In this document: positions 11,405 through 21,439 of the stretch, piece by piece
Layout: each line of letters starts with the position of its first letter
Numbering within the stretch: the first letter of the stretch is position 1
NCBI RefSeq assembly: GCF_053574225.1
Contig: NC_135623.1
Coordinates: 7,975,426-8,039,425 of the forward strand
Source of the DNA: Canis aureus
Taxonomy: Eukaryota > Chordata > Mammalia > Carnivora > Canidae
Direction of reading: 5' to 3'
DNA: 64,000 bases
The notes under the pieces: model-generated
Seen by the model: the letters and a program-made list of their open reading frames with translations, nothing else
Databases searched by the model: none
Told to the model about the DNA's origin: nothing
Translations under genes and position numbers: made by a program

Positions 11405-11600
11405 TTCCATTCAACAGACTTTTATTTGAGCTCTGATTTCATTTTCAGGCCCTGTGCTAGGAACTAGGGATACCAAGAAACACAATTTAGAAATAAAGCC
11501 TATCTTGATAAAGTTCACGATTACTGGAGAAGACTGATATTAAGCACACAATTACGATAACCACTGAGTGTTATTATGGGAAATGAAAAGTATGCTCTGA
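11405..11600 (-). mobile_element. L2 LINE 3' region, antisense
   Basis: ATTCAACAGACTTTTATTTG, CCTGTGCTAGGAACTAGGGAT, AAGTTCACGATTACTGGAGA and TAAGCACACAATTACGATAA follow the reverse of the L2 3' end. Confidence 0.65.
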
Positions 11601-11679
11601 GGACCACTGTGGGGAGGGATTTGAGGGCCACTAGCCACATCTCCAGGTCAGGGGACATTTCATTCCCCTCCCCCCTCAT

Positions 11680-11850
11680 AACAACCCTCTAGTCCATCTG
11701 CAGTCAATCTCTGTTCTTGCCTCCAGCCCCGGACAACCCCTAATCTACTTTCTTCCTCTATACATTTATCTTTTTTGGACATTTTATTTCAATGGGCCCA
11801 TATAGTATGTGGTCTCATGTCTGAATTCTTTTACTTAGCATAATGGTTTT
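11680..11850 (-). mobile_element. Ancient L1 3' UTR fragment, antisense
   Basis: AACCCCTAATCTACTTTCTT, GGACATTTTATTTCAATGGG, TAGTATGTGGTCTCATGTCT and TTTACTTAGCATAATGG match the reverse of old L1 3' sequence. It abuts, but is a different part of L1 from, the ORF1-like antisense block that follows. Confidence 0.55.
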
Positions 11851-12038
11851 GGGTCATCTTCATTCTTGAAGAATATTTTCACTCAATATAGAGTTCTGGA
11901 TTTAATTTTTTTCCTTTCAGCACTTTAAGGATATTGTTCCACTGTCTCCTGGCTGCCATTACATTTTTTTTTTCCTAATGAGCAGTTACTTGAAATTTGA
12001 TGCTCTGTATGTGATGTGTCAATGTTCTTTGACTATTT

Positions 12039-12260
12039 TCAAGATTTTCTATCTTTAGTTTCCAGCAGTTGTTCTGTGAGATATCTAGGCAGCGTTTTCC
12101 ACATATTTGTCTGAAGGTCACGGAGATTCCTGAATCTATAATTTATGTCTTTTACAAAATTTGGGAAAATTGGAGCCATGATTTCTTCAAATGTTTTTTC
12201 TACCCCCATTTTTCTCTTTCCTCTCCTTCCTGGACTCCCAACTGTGTATGCTAAATCTTT
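12039..12260 (-). pseudogene. L1 ORF1-like remnant (RNA-binding protein of an old L1)
   Basis: A minus-strand frame reads through FEEIMAPIFPNFVKDI and TEQLLETKDRKS, with spacing like the RRM part of L1 ORF1p, the trimeric RNA-binding chaperone of the L1 particle. It is a short internal piece with no start, no coiled coil and no C-terminal domain. The frame appears longer at its N-terminal side only because it runs into the SINE insertion at 12316. Confidence 0.6.
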
Positions 12261-12315
12261 TTGAATTGTCCCTCTACTCCTGAGTTTCTTTTCATTCTTA
12301 AAAATCTTTTTTCTC

Positions 12316-12528
12316 AGGGCACATGGGTGGCTCAGTCGTCGAGCGTCCAACTCTTTTTGGTTGAGCATTTTGGCTCAGGTCATGATTTCAGGGTTCTGGG
12401 ATCGAGCTCTGCATTGGGCTTCCTGCTCAATACAGTGTCTGCTTGAGATTCTCTCTCTCTCCCTTTGTCCCTCCACCCCCATGCACACACACACTCTCTC
12501 TCAAATAAATAAATAACATTTTTTTTAA
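12316..12528 (+). mobile_element. SINEC, sense, with perfect 16-bp target duplication
   Basis: Sense order: GGGCACATGGGTGGCTCAG, CAGGTCATGATTTCAGGG, GGGATCGAGCTCTGCATTGG, CTCTCTCTCTCC, and an AAATAAATAAATAACA tail. The exact repeat AAAAATCTTTTTTCTC flanks it at 12300-12315 and 12529-12544. It sits in the antisense L1 remnant. Confidence 0.96.
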
Positions 12529-12900
12529 AAAAATCTTTTTTCTCTCTGTTCTGGATATTGGACAATGTCTATTGATCTGTCTTTGAGTTCACTGTCTCTT
12601 TCTTCTTTCATCTCCATTATGCTTTCAAACTTGTCCAGCAAATTTTTATTGCAGGTATTGTATTTTATAGTTTTAGAATTTTCTTTTGGTCTTTCTTTTA
12701 TAATTCATGTTTCTCTGGTGGTGTTTCCTATTTTCACATTCATTGTAAGTATATTTTCTTTTACATCATTAAGTGTAGTGATGACAATGGCTTTAAAATT
12801 CTTGTCTGCTAAATTTAATATATGGGTTATCTTGGTGTTGATCTCTGTTGATTATCTTTTTTCTGATAAATAGATCATGTTTTCCTCTTTTCCTGTATCA

Positions 12901-13559
12901 AGCAATTTTGGACAAGTATGTGAAGAATCCTGGACGTTGCTAATGTTTTGTAGTACAGACTCTGGATTCTTATATATTCTTCCAAAAAGCCTGTTGACTT
13001 TATTTGTTTGCTCACTTATTTTAGCAGGCAATTAACTTGATTGGATCCAAGTTGAAAACTCAAACTCTTGGCTAACAATTTAAAAGTCAGTCTATTTCTT
13101 TGTCCTTGCCAAGACTTCTCAGAGTCTAATATGCACATGCATGGTTAATGGATCCAGAGATTTGGGTGAAAATTTTAATTTGAGACTACATTTCTGGATC
13201 TCTCTTTTCTTGGATTCTCCAATCACTTCCTATTATTGCCAGTATGGGTGTTTTAGCCACCTCCAAGGTGGTATGGCCTGCCATGAGTCTAAAAGCTACA
13301 AAAGTGTAAAACTTACCCCCGACGGTCAATTCCCCTCCAGACTCTGTCTATTTCGTGTTTTCACTCTCCAATGCTTTTGGGTCACTGTTTGTTGTTGTTT
13401 TGATTATATTGCTATCTAAAGGAGAGTCAGTCTAACAGGGACTTACTCAGCTATACCAGAAGCTTAGTTAGTGCTTTTACATCTGGGTATAGTTACTGAT
13501 TTTAAACATCAGTAGATGGATTAAGCATCTCATACGACACAGAAGAAAAATGTATTAGG
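12901..13559. other. AT-rich unassigned stretch between two opposed L1 remnants
   Basis: No gene is seen. It separates the antisense and sense L1 blocks and probably contains further decayed repeat. A 92-codon plus frame (13141-13419) has no known motif. Confidence 0.4.
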
Positions 13560-14400
13560 AAACTAGAAGGGGGACCCAGGGAATAACCACATTTTCAAAA
13601 TGTAGCACAGAGAGATGAAAATATGAAAGTTATGAAGGAGGGGAGAAAGCCCAAAGTATGTCTCAGAAGAATTCTAAAAGGAGAGATTAGTGAGAATGGA
13701 GAAGAAGCAATAAACAAATGAATAATGGTGAGAACTTTTAGTAACTGAAGATGTAAATCTGTAGCTAAAGGAATCACAATGATTTCCCAGCAGGAAAAAT
13801 GAAACTAATACTATCCTGTGCATATTGTGGTAGAGCTGTAGAACACCAGTGACAAAATGAGATTGCAAAATAACTGGAAAAGAACACATCCTCTACAAAA
13901 GAAAAAATGATTTGATTTAGATAACACAATAACAATGGAAGCCCCATCCCACCACTCCCATGGAATGATACTTCAATTTCTGAGAGAAAAGAACTAGGGG
14001 AGAATATTATACCTTGCTAACCTATCATTCAAGATTAGGATAACAGAAGACCTACTACAGAATAAACCTTGGGAAGATAGAAGCTGAACCTAGGTGGGAG
14101 GAAAAGAGAATAACATTGGGCGCAGAAACTGGTAAACATGTGAATTCATAGAAATAAGCATTCACTTTTTAAAACAACAATAACCACAAATTAGAGGGTA
14201 TAAAAGCCAGCTAGAACTAAAATATTGAACAATAATAATTTTAAGGCAAACAGCTTTTCAGGGACATTTAAACATTCTAAAGTTCTGTAAGATTCAGCAG
14301 ATGAATAGAGCTAACTTCAGACTTTGTGTGCGTTTAGAAATTTTAACTGTAAACCACAAAGGGAAGCATTAGGATGTACAACTAAAACAAGTTGTTAAAT
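13560..14400 (+). mobile_element. Ancient L1 ORF1 and downstream region, sense
   Basis: The sense strand aligns by eye with old L1: GAAAATATGAAAGTTATGAA, TCAGAAGAATTCTAAAAGGAG, GAGAATGGAGAAGAAGCAAT, GAACACCAGTGACAAAATGA, ATGGAATGATACTTCAATTT, CTGAGAGAAAAGAACTAGGG, then an inter-ORF-like stretch to about 14400. Frames are broken throughout. It is the counterpart, in opposite orientation, of 11851-12900. Confidence 0.6.
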
Positions 14401-15374
14401 GGAAGTTTTGACAGGGGCACCCAGAGGCAATTATACACTACTTTCAAAATAGGTGCTCGATCAAAATGCAGAACTTCCATAGGAAATATTTGACCATGAC
14501 TCCATTTTCTTACATGACTCAGACCCATCAGCAATATCCAGTATGTTAAAAAGGGATCCGGGTGAGGATTTTGAAGAAAGGATTTTGTGGGAGGACTTTG
14601 GGAGAGTCCCTGAAGTCAGGTCCCCTCAGGAAGGAGAGGTGAGGGTGCCTACCTTCTTAATTCACCCTAAGTGTGAACGGTGCTGTGGTGTATGGGGGGA
14701 AACTCTGCAACTGGACTGATCAGAAAGCCTGATTTTGTTTCCAGCATCTGCTCTGATGTTTGGCATGGGACTGAGATGCTAAAGTGGCCTTTGGCAGGGA
14801 AGAGAGAGTACAAGATTGCATTTGGGAAGTAGCTACATTCCCCCTGCAGCAGGGCAAAGAATACATGACTGGTTTCCGTGGACCAGATGGGGATCATGCA
14901 GACAGGGTCACATGGGAGCCTTAATATCTTGCACTTGCCTGGGAAGATAGGGCAGTTCTCTGTGATTTGGACCTCTGGAGGCCTGGAGCTAAAGAGTGAG
15001 GCAGCTAGAAAGATAGGATGCTGTCTTCACCTTAAGAGATTTGCAGCCAGAGGAGTCCACTGGGGAATTCTCTGAGGCTGGAATCAACCATAACTTCTGC
15101 TTGGCCCAGAGAATGCAAAGCCAGTAGAATTAGCCAGTAGCCCAGAAAGTTCTTTACTGTCCTTGCTTCTCCTCCCTCTGTACTCTACCTCCCTCAGAAG
15201 AGCCCAAAGCTCTGCTCAATAAACTAGGGACCAAAGGGTGAAAGGAAAAAGCAGCTCACCATACCTCCCTTCCCTCACCTCAAGTTGCACCTGCCACAGG
15301 CCCTAGCTGGGGAGGAGAGACACCACTCACATCCTGCCTCTTTAGGGACAGAAGATGTCTTACCTTGAAGGGTC
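14401..15374. other. Unassigned stretch, possibly an old LTR
   Basis: No gene is recognised. CTCTGCTCAATAAACTAGGG at about 15211-15230 contains a polyadenylation-like AATAAA in a context that could belong to an LTR, but the LTR termini were not found. Confidence 0.3.
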
Positions 15375-15530
15375 AAGTGTTCATTCACACGATAAGGATG
15401 TTTTGAGTGTCTGTTCTATGCCATGCATCGCTCCACATTGGGGATTTAGCAGTGAACAAAAAGCGTAAGAATATCTTCCCTTGTGGAGCTAACATTTTAA
15501 TGGATTAATATTGAGAACTAGACATTTTTA
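15375..15530 (-). mobile_element. L2 LINE 3' end, antisense
   Basis: GTTCATTCACACGATAAGGATG, TTCTATGCCATGCATCGCTC, GGGGATTTAGCAGTGAACAA and CTTGTGGAGCTAACATTTTAA follow the reverse of the L2 3' end closely. Confidence 0.75.
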
Positions 15531-15964
15531 AATTGATATTTTATGTTGTGTCTTAAGTGACCACAGGACTGTTACCTTAAAAAAAATAAAAGAGTAGAAG
15601 ATTGAGGGGATAAGTAAATATAAAATAAATATTGCAAACATTTGCATTTTAATAGATGGCTTTTTGCCAGGCAAATACTAACAAAAGAAAGCTGACATAA
15701 CTTTATTATCAGAAAACAGCCTGTTAACAAAGAACATTAAGGATTTTTAAAAAAGGGTTCATGAAGCCGTAATACTTTGGAACTAATTTTTACCTAATAA
15801 CAGAACTCCAAAATACATAAAGCAAAGATTGGCAAAATGACAAGGAGAAATGGACAGGTCTATTATTATAAAGGGAGAAACATAACTCTCTCTCTCGACA
15901 ACTGATGAGCAAAAAAAAAATTCAGGATATAGACTATTTTAACAGCACAATTAACAAGTTTAAT

Positions 15965-16190
15965 CTAAGGTACAAATCGGCAAACTATGAGCCGTGGGCT
16001 GTTTCTAACCCACAGCCTCTTCCTGTAAATAAAGTTTTATTGGAACACAGACATATTAATTTATTTAGTATAGTCTATGGCTGCTTTTGTGCTGCAAAGT
16101 TAGCATTGAATAGCTATGTCAGACTGTATCTGTAAAGTTGCAAAAATTTACCATCTGGCCTTTATAGACCATTGGCTGACCAGTGATCTA
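15965..16190 (-). mobile_element. hAT-Charlie-type DNA transposon (MER58-like), copy 1
   Basis: CAAATCGGCAAACTATGAGCC at the left end and CATCTGGCCTTTATAGACC with ATTGGCTGACC at the right suggest weak terminal inverted repeats. AATAAAGTTTTATTGGAACA and TGGCTGCTTTTGTGCTGCAA lie inside. The same element occurs in the opposite orientation at 46965-47165. The exact subfamily name is uncertain. Confidence 0.7.
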
Positions 16191-16483
16191 AAGCATTTAT
16201 GCAAAAAGATAATAATAATAAAAAATTAAAATAAAAAAATAAAGCATTTATGCAAAGCCTTCCTCTAACAATCACATGACCATGAACATTTGTAAAACCT
16301 GATAATGTAGCATATCTCAACTAATAAAAGTAACCAATATCCATATCTAACCACAGAAAGAAAAACAATATCCTGTCTATTTCTGACCACAAAACAATTA
16401 AAACAGAAATCAGTAATTGAAAGATAACCAACCAATCCATCCATAAGGTAGAAATTAGGGAAAAAAAAAAAACAAAAACCTTT

Positions 16484-16660
16484 GGGACACCTGGGTGGCT
16501 CATTTAGTTGTGTCTGCCTTCAGCTCAGGTCATGATCCCAGGAGCCCCTGATCGGTGGAAAGCCTGCTTCTCCTTCTCCCTCTGCTTCTCCTCCTGCTTG
16601 TGCTCCCTCTTTCTTTCCCTCTTCGTTAAATAAATAAAATCGTCACAAAAAAAAAAAAAA
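16484..16660 (+). mobile_element. SINEC, sense
   Basis: GGGACACCTGGGTGGCTCATT, CAGCTCAGGTCATGATCCCA, a long CT-rich body and AAATAAATAAAATCGTCAC followed by a 14-A run. It lies within the old L1 ORF2 remnant. Confidence 0.92.
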
Positions 16661-17139
16661 GCTTCTTAAATAATGACTCAAAGGAGAAATCTTGATGGCT
16701 TAGAACAACTCAGAGGAAAATGTTGAGCAGCAAATGGAGCTTAAACTGGAAGAGCTTAAACTGGAAAAGAAGAATCAAAGGCAAAAGTAAGAAAAAGAAC
16801 CAAAGAGTAGACTCAAAGAAAGGAGAAGGAAACGCTAAAGACTGAATTAATGAAATAGGAAATAAACAACCAATAGAAAAGACCCACTAGCCCAGAACAC
16901 AGAAGAGACAGAGAATCCTTTGGCAAGACACACCAAGGAAAAAAAAAAGACAAAGGGAACAAATAAACATTATTGACAATGAAACTGCTTTGTGGTTAAA
17001 TGGCAAAGGGCTGGATAGAGCGGGTGATGGGCACAATGTATTCTTTTTTCTTCCTCTGTGTACATTTCTGTATGTTTGAAAGAGCCCCTCACACGCATAC
17101 ACATGCACGTGCAATAAAACGTGCAAACAAACAAAAAAG

Positions 17140-17270
17140 AGCGTGGGCTCTGGATTCGAACTGCCTGAGTTTTAAGACCAGTTTTCCAATTTATTAGTGA
17201 GTGCCCCGAGGCGAGTTACTTAGATTCTCTGCTTCTGGTCCTTTCGGTATGATGGAAATAATAATAAGAG
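17140..17270 (+). mobile_element. MIR SINE, sense
   Basis: AGCGTGGGCTCTGGATTCGAACTGCCTGAG is the tRNA-like MIR head with its box-B-like TTCGAAC. GAGGCGAGTTACTTAGATTCTC and GATGGAAATAATAATAA follow in the expected order. Confidence 0.75.
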
Positions 17271-17859
17271 CATCCGGCTCCTTGGCTCCACGCTCCCTCC
17301 TTCACCAGACACTGGGGTTTCAGGCCAAGGTTTCACTGACACTGATGCTTAAAACTCTTTCTCCAGACTTCAGCTTGCCCCAGGATCATGTAAACCATCT
17401 CCATCACCTTTGGATGGGAAGATTGAAACTACCCTGGGGACCATGGGAAACTCCCGGGTGCTCTAAAATGCCCCCGTGGGACAGTCAGGGAAAGGTATAG
17501 AAAGAGGGGTGGAGCTGGAAGGACACGAGGAAAAAGAACCAAGATTTATTAACTCCCCAGAGTGCATCAGCAAGGGCACGACATGTGAACACCTGTGTCC
17601 TCCCATGGAAGGTGATAAGCGTGTCACCCACCCCCGGCTGTTTTCACTCAGTGTTCCGTGTCAGGGTAGCTCCGGGCTGTGGTACATCTTGGCTCCTAGT
17701 GGGTGGAGGTATTGAGTGGTGCACCGAGTCTGGCCGAAACCTCAGCCTTTCCCCTAGTCTTGGACGCTGGCATTGCTTTCAGTCCCTGGTCACAAGAAAC
17801 AGGACTTCAGAATGTGTTCACAAGTGGTCCCTTACACAACCCGGTGGACATCTCTCTAG
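17271..17859. other. Unassigned non-coding stretch
   Basis: Frames of 79-99 codons overlap on the plus strand without any recognisable domain or splice context. No repeat was recognised. Confidence 0.4.
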
Positions 17860-18350
17860 GATTTATCGCTGAGGATAGACTTTCTGGGTCACAGGGAAGA
17901 TAAACATCTTTTTATTTTAACTAAATCCTGATGCCAGGTTGTTTTCCAGAATGGCTGCACCTGTTTGCACGCCTTCCAACAGGGCATGAAGATTCCCATT
18001 TCCCTCTATACTTAACCAACACAGATATTACCAATATTGACAACATAACAGCTTAATAGTATTGCATTTATTTGGACATTTTTCTTATTTATAGGTTTGG
18101 AGGCCTCCTAAAACACTGTTATCCATTTGGATTTCCCTTTCTGTGGGTTTCCCCTTTGGTCTCCTATGCTTTGCCATTTTTTTCTTTTTTTGCCATTTTT
18201 TTTCTATTGAATTTCTTGCCTTTTTTTTCTAATGGGTTCTCAGGAGTTCCTGTGTATTCTAGAAATTTACCTTCTGTAGAATTTAGACATCACAGATACC
18301 TTCTCCTGGTCTCTCCATGTGTCTGCAACTTTGTCCTGGTATCCTTCCTT
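17860..18350 (-). mobile_element. Ancient L1 ORF2 region, antisense
   Basis: TGCCAGGTTGTTTTCCAGAA, TGGCTGCACCTGTTTGCACG, CATGAAGATTCCCATTTCCC and CAGGAGTTCCTGTGTATTCT match antisense old L1 order. The region 18180-18240 is T-rich. Confidence 0.6.
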
Positions 18351-18947
18351 GGACGGAAGAGCTGGCCTATAGTCACTCAGCTTAGGAGAGCAGAGTCAGG
18401 CTTGGAAGCCAGATCTGTCTCCCTCCAGAGTCTGTGCTTTCCAAAGCCCTCTCCCCCACACTGCTCTCCCCAGAGAGGACAGTTCTACACTTGGCCACCA
18501 AGGTGGCATTTGGGTGTCTAGAAAGGAAGGTGGTAGTTCCTCCCAGAATGCCACTAATGCTGCAGAAGCCCTGTTGATGTTTAAAAGATGAGGTTGCATG
18601 GTTTTTTTTTTCCCATTTTTTTTTATTGGTGTTCAATTTGCCAACATATCGCGTAACACCCAGTGCTCATCCCATCAAGTGCCCCCCTCAGTGCCCGTCA
18701 TCCAGTCACCCCCACCCCCTGCCCACCTCCATTTCTACCACCCCTTGTTCGTTTCCCAGAGTTAGGGGGCTCTCATGTTCTGTCTCCCTCTCTGATATTT
18801 CCCACACATTTTTCTCCTTTCCCCTTTATTCCCTTTCACTATTTTTTATATTCCCCAAATGAATGAGACCATATAATGTTTGTCCTTTTCCGATTGACTT
18901 GTTTCACTCAGCATAATACCCTCCAGATCCATCCATGTTGAAGCAAA

Positions 18948-18995
18948 TGTCATTTCTAATGGTTGTCATTAGAAATTTGTCATTTCTAATGGTTG
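18948..18995. repeat. Local duplication with hairpin inside the L1
   Basis: An exact 18-bp direct repeat, TGTCATTTCTAATGGTTG, occurs at 18948-18965 and 18978-18995. Between the copies, CATTAGAAAT (18967-18976) is the reverse complement of ATTTCTAATG (18952-18961), giving a perfect 10-bp stem with a 5-base loop. Confidence 0.9.
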
Positions 18996-19035
18996 AGGAA
19001 TCGTCTATTGTATACATAAACCACATTTTCTTCAT

Positions 19036-19799
19036 TCATTCATCTTTCGATGGACACCAAGGCTCCTTCCACAGTTTGGCTATTGTGGACATTGCTGCTA
19101 GAAACATCGGGGTGCAGGTGTTCTGGCGTTTCGCTGCATCTGTATCTTTGGGGTAAATCCCCAGCAGTGCAATTGCTGGGTCGTAGGGCAGGTCTATTTT
19201 TAACTCTTTGAGGAACCTCCACACAGTTTTCCAGAGTGGCTGCACCAGTTCACATTCCCACCAACAGTGCAAGAGGGTTCCCTTTTCTCCGCATCCTCTC
19301 CAACATTTGTTGTTTCCTGCCTTGTTAATTTTCCCCATTCTCACTGGTGTGAGGTGGGATCTCATTGTGGTTTTGATTTGTATTTCCCTGATGGCAAGTG
19401 ATGCAGAGCATTTTCTCATGTGCGTGTTGGCCATGTCTATGTCTTCCTCTGTGAGATTTCTCTTCATGTCTTTTGCCCATTTCATGATTGGATTGTTTCT
19501 TTGGTGTTGAGTTTAATGAGTTCCTTATAGATCTTGGAAACTAGCCCTTTATCTGATACGTCATTTGCAAATATCCTCTCCCATGCTGTAGGTTGTCTTT
19601 TACTTTTGTTGACTGTATCCTTTGCTGTGCAAAAGCTTCTGATCTTGATGAAGTCCCAATAGTTCATTTTTGCTTTTGTTTCTCTTGCCTTAGTGGATGT
19701 ATCTTGCAAGAAGTTACTGTGGCCGAGTTCAAAAAGGGTGTTGCCTGTGTTCTCCTCTAGGATTTTGATGGACTCTTGTCTCACATTTAGATCTTTCAT
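19036..19799 (-). pseudogene. L1 ORF2 C-terminal fragment, frameshifted
   Basis: Two overlapping minus-strand frames together cover the C-terminal part of L1 ORF2p, the L1 endonuclease/reverse transcriptase. The upstream frame (19799-19482) carries KMNYWDFIKIRSFCTAKDTVN and stops after LNTKETIQS. The next frame (19485-19036) carries the cysteine motif region with CWRGCG and LLHCWWEC, then stops after CPSKDE. The endonuclease and most of the reverse transcriptase are absent through 5' truncation. The frame change near 19484 and the later stop show decay. Confidence 0.9.
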
Positions 19800-19858
19800 C
19801 CATTTTGAGTTGATCTTTGTGTCTGGTGCAAGAGAGTGGTCCGAGGTTGCATGGTTTT

Positions 19859-20680
19859 AAAAAGGCCTTTCTGCCCCTGCTGGGAGCTCTTCATGGTCTT
19901 TGCCTGCCTTAGCATAACTGGCACCTTCCTGGCTGTCATTATCAAGTACTAAGCATATGTCTAAATGCAGCCTCGAACCACAGGTCCTCTCGGTGGTGTA
20001 GGGTCACATGGACAGGCCAAGCTGAATATGCAGAGCTTTCCCAGACTCCCCATGTCCCCTGCTCGGCCTCACATCCCAGCAGGCTGTGTCCTCCTTTCCC
20101 GTGGAACCGTAATTCACCTCTGATTCAGGTCTGCCCTCTTTTCTCCAACTCCCGTCCCTCCCTGCCCATCCTTGCCTCCTCGTTACTCTGAGCTTCTTTA
20201 CTGTTCCTCTGATCCAGCCTCCTCTCTCCAGCATCACTTCCTCCACGGTCCCTTTCACGTCTCCATCGCCTCTGTCCAGACCTCCTGGTACAGGGCAGGT
20301 ACTTCTCACGGCTGAAATGTGGTCTGACACCTGGACGTGGGTCTCAGCTTGGCCGTTCATCAGCGCCTCCTGGAAAACCTTCCTCGGCCAGCAGCAGACT
20401 CATCGACAGGCATTCCACAAACGTCGACTCTGTGTTCAGTGCTGTGATGGGCACCAGCAGCTCAACATAATCCTGCCTCAATATGTTCACAGCGTGAAGG
20501 GGGTGGACATAATAAGCCATCGGATACATGCGGTGTATGTCTGGTGAGTGTGATGATTAATTAGGCCTGCAAGGAGATGGAGATGTTCAGGGCAGACCTG
20601 TTGGAGGAGCTGGCACTTGACCCAAGGTTGGGGATGGACTTTCCAGGTGGGCAGCAGCACCTCAAGATGAAACAAGTTGG
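19859..20680. other. Unassigned stretch, pyrimidine-rich on the plus strand
   Basis: About 20030-20290 is C/T-rich. The 118-codon minus-strand frame over it has no domain. No gene or repeat is recognised. Confidence 0.4.
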
Positions 20681-20863
20681 GGGACGCCTGGGTGGCTCAG
20701 TGGTTGAGCGTCTCCCTTCGGCTCAGGGCATGCTCACGGGGTCCTGGGATCAAGTTCCGCATCGGGCTCCCTGCTCAGTGGAGAGTCTGCTTCTCCCTCT
20801 CACTCTCTCACTGTACTCTCTCTCTCTCTGTCTCAAATAAATAAGTAAAATATTTGTTTTTAA
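20681..20863 (+). mobile_element. SINEC, sense
   Basis: GGGACGCCTGGGTGGCTCAG, GGTCCTGGGATCAAGTTCCG, CATCGGGCTCCCTGCTCAGT, a CT-rich body and CAAATAAATAAGTAAAAT tail. This is the last SINEC before a gap of about 13.5 kb without one. Confidence 0.94.
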
Positions 20864-21204
20864 AGGGAATTCAGCTTTCTATCGCATTCTTCTCACGGGG
20901 TGATGAGACCCGCATGTGAAACCACATATTGTGACTTGCCAACAGGTGCTGTACAGATGCTATTAGCTGTTTTAAAATTTGTCTTCTGGATTTGTTCTGA
21001 AATAAGAGAAATGCCGGGCTTCCTGTCTCAGTAGGTTTGAGTGGTCTCCTCCTGGGACTGTGTTCCAGGTACCCACCCCCGGTTGCGCACAAGGGAAGCA
21101 CTGCCCAAGACTATGCTTTCTACTAAATGTTGGGATTCATCTTTCTTCCTTGCTACCTTTATGTAGGTTCTGTGTCTGAGCTTTACGTGGGAGCTCCTGA
21201 GAGG

Positions 21205-21300
21205 CTGGAGTGGAGAAAGACTCAGGATTGTGGAATCAGGCTGATCTTGGTTCAGATGCTCGGTCTGCCACCTTCTACTTGCTAATTCTGGCTCTGCCTC
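21205..21300 (+). mobile_element. MIR SINE fragment, sense
   Basis: GATTGTGGAATCAGGCTGAT, CTTGGTTCAGATGCTCGGTC and TGCCACCTTCTACTTGCTAA follow the MIR head and core. Confidence 0.6.
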
Positions 21301-21439
21301 TGAGACCACCTCAGTTAGTCTGGGGTGCTTCATGGTTCTTGGGTACTCACTCCGGGAACCAACAGGAGGCTAGTTACATCAACAATGTGTGGGGTTTAGT
21401 GGTTTAATTCTGCAGGCAATTTGAGTCCTAAGTTCTGGG

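Larger units (their letters stand above)
11851..12900 (-). mobile_element. Ancient L1 ORF1 region, antisense, split by a SINE
   Basis: Read on the minus strand, the block gives a decayed L1 5' and ORF1 region. On the plus strand the antisense hallmarks are CTTTCAGCACTTTAAGGATA, CCACTGTCTCCTGGCTGCC, ACTATTTTCAAGATTTTCTA, CAAAATTTGGGAAAATTGGA, TCTATTGATCTGTCTTTGAG and AAATTCTTGTCTGCTAAATT. The SINE at 12316-12528 interrupts it. An opposite-orientation copy of the same region lies at 13560-14080. Confidence 0.7.
15640..16985 (+). mobile_element. Ancient L1 ORF2 remnant (endonuclease region onward), sense
   Basis: Decayed sense blocks resemble L1 ORF2: CAAAATACATAAAGCAAAGA, GGAGAAATGGACAGGTCTAT, AATTCAGGATATAGACTATT, TTTCTGACCACAAAACAATT with AAACAGAAATCAGTAATTGA, CTTGATGGCTTAGAACAACT and CTGAATTAATGAAATAGGAA. 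ORF2 normally encodes endonuclease plus reverse transcriptase; here all frames are broken. A hAT element and a SINEC interrupt it. Confidence 0.65.
18606..19842 (-). mobile_element. Young canine-type L1, 5'-truncated, antisense
   Basis: A 1237-bp insertion starts with a T-rich tail and TTGGTGTTCAATTTGCCAAC, then runs through the 3' UTR into ORF2. The 16-bp repeat GAGGTTGCATGGTTTT flanks it exactly at 18590-18605 and 19843-19858. The uninterrupted target carries TTTTAA at 19855-19860, matching the L1 endonuclease preference. It is truncated, so it cannot move on its own. Confidence 0.95.

Noticed and set aside
14401..15374. Possible LTR, because of CTCAATAAAC near 15217
   Set aside because: No TG...CA termini, no target duplication and no partner LTR could be found by eye.
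17140..17215. Possible tRNA gene, because of GATTCGAAC
   Set aside because: The context is a MIR element, which derives from a tRNA. No cloverleaf or acceptor pairing is present.
18626..18862. Frame beginning VFNLPTYRVTPSAHP that recurs at 36941-37141 and 52612-52914
   Set aside because: The recurrence is explained by the shared canine L1 3' UTR read in antisense. There is no ATG at the common start, only TTG, and downstream parts diverge.
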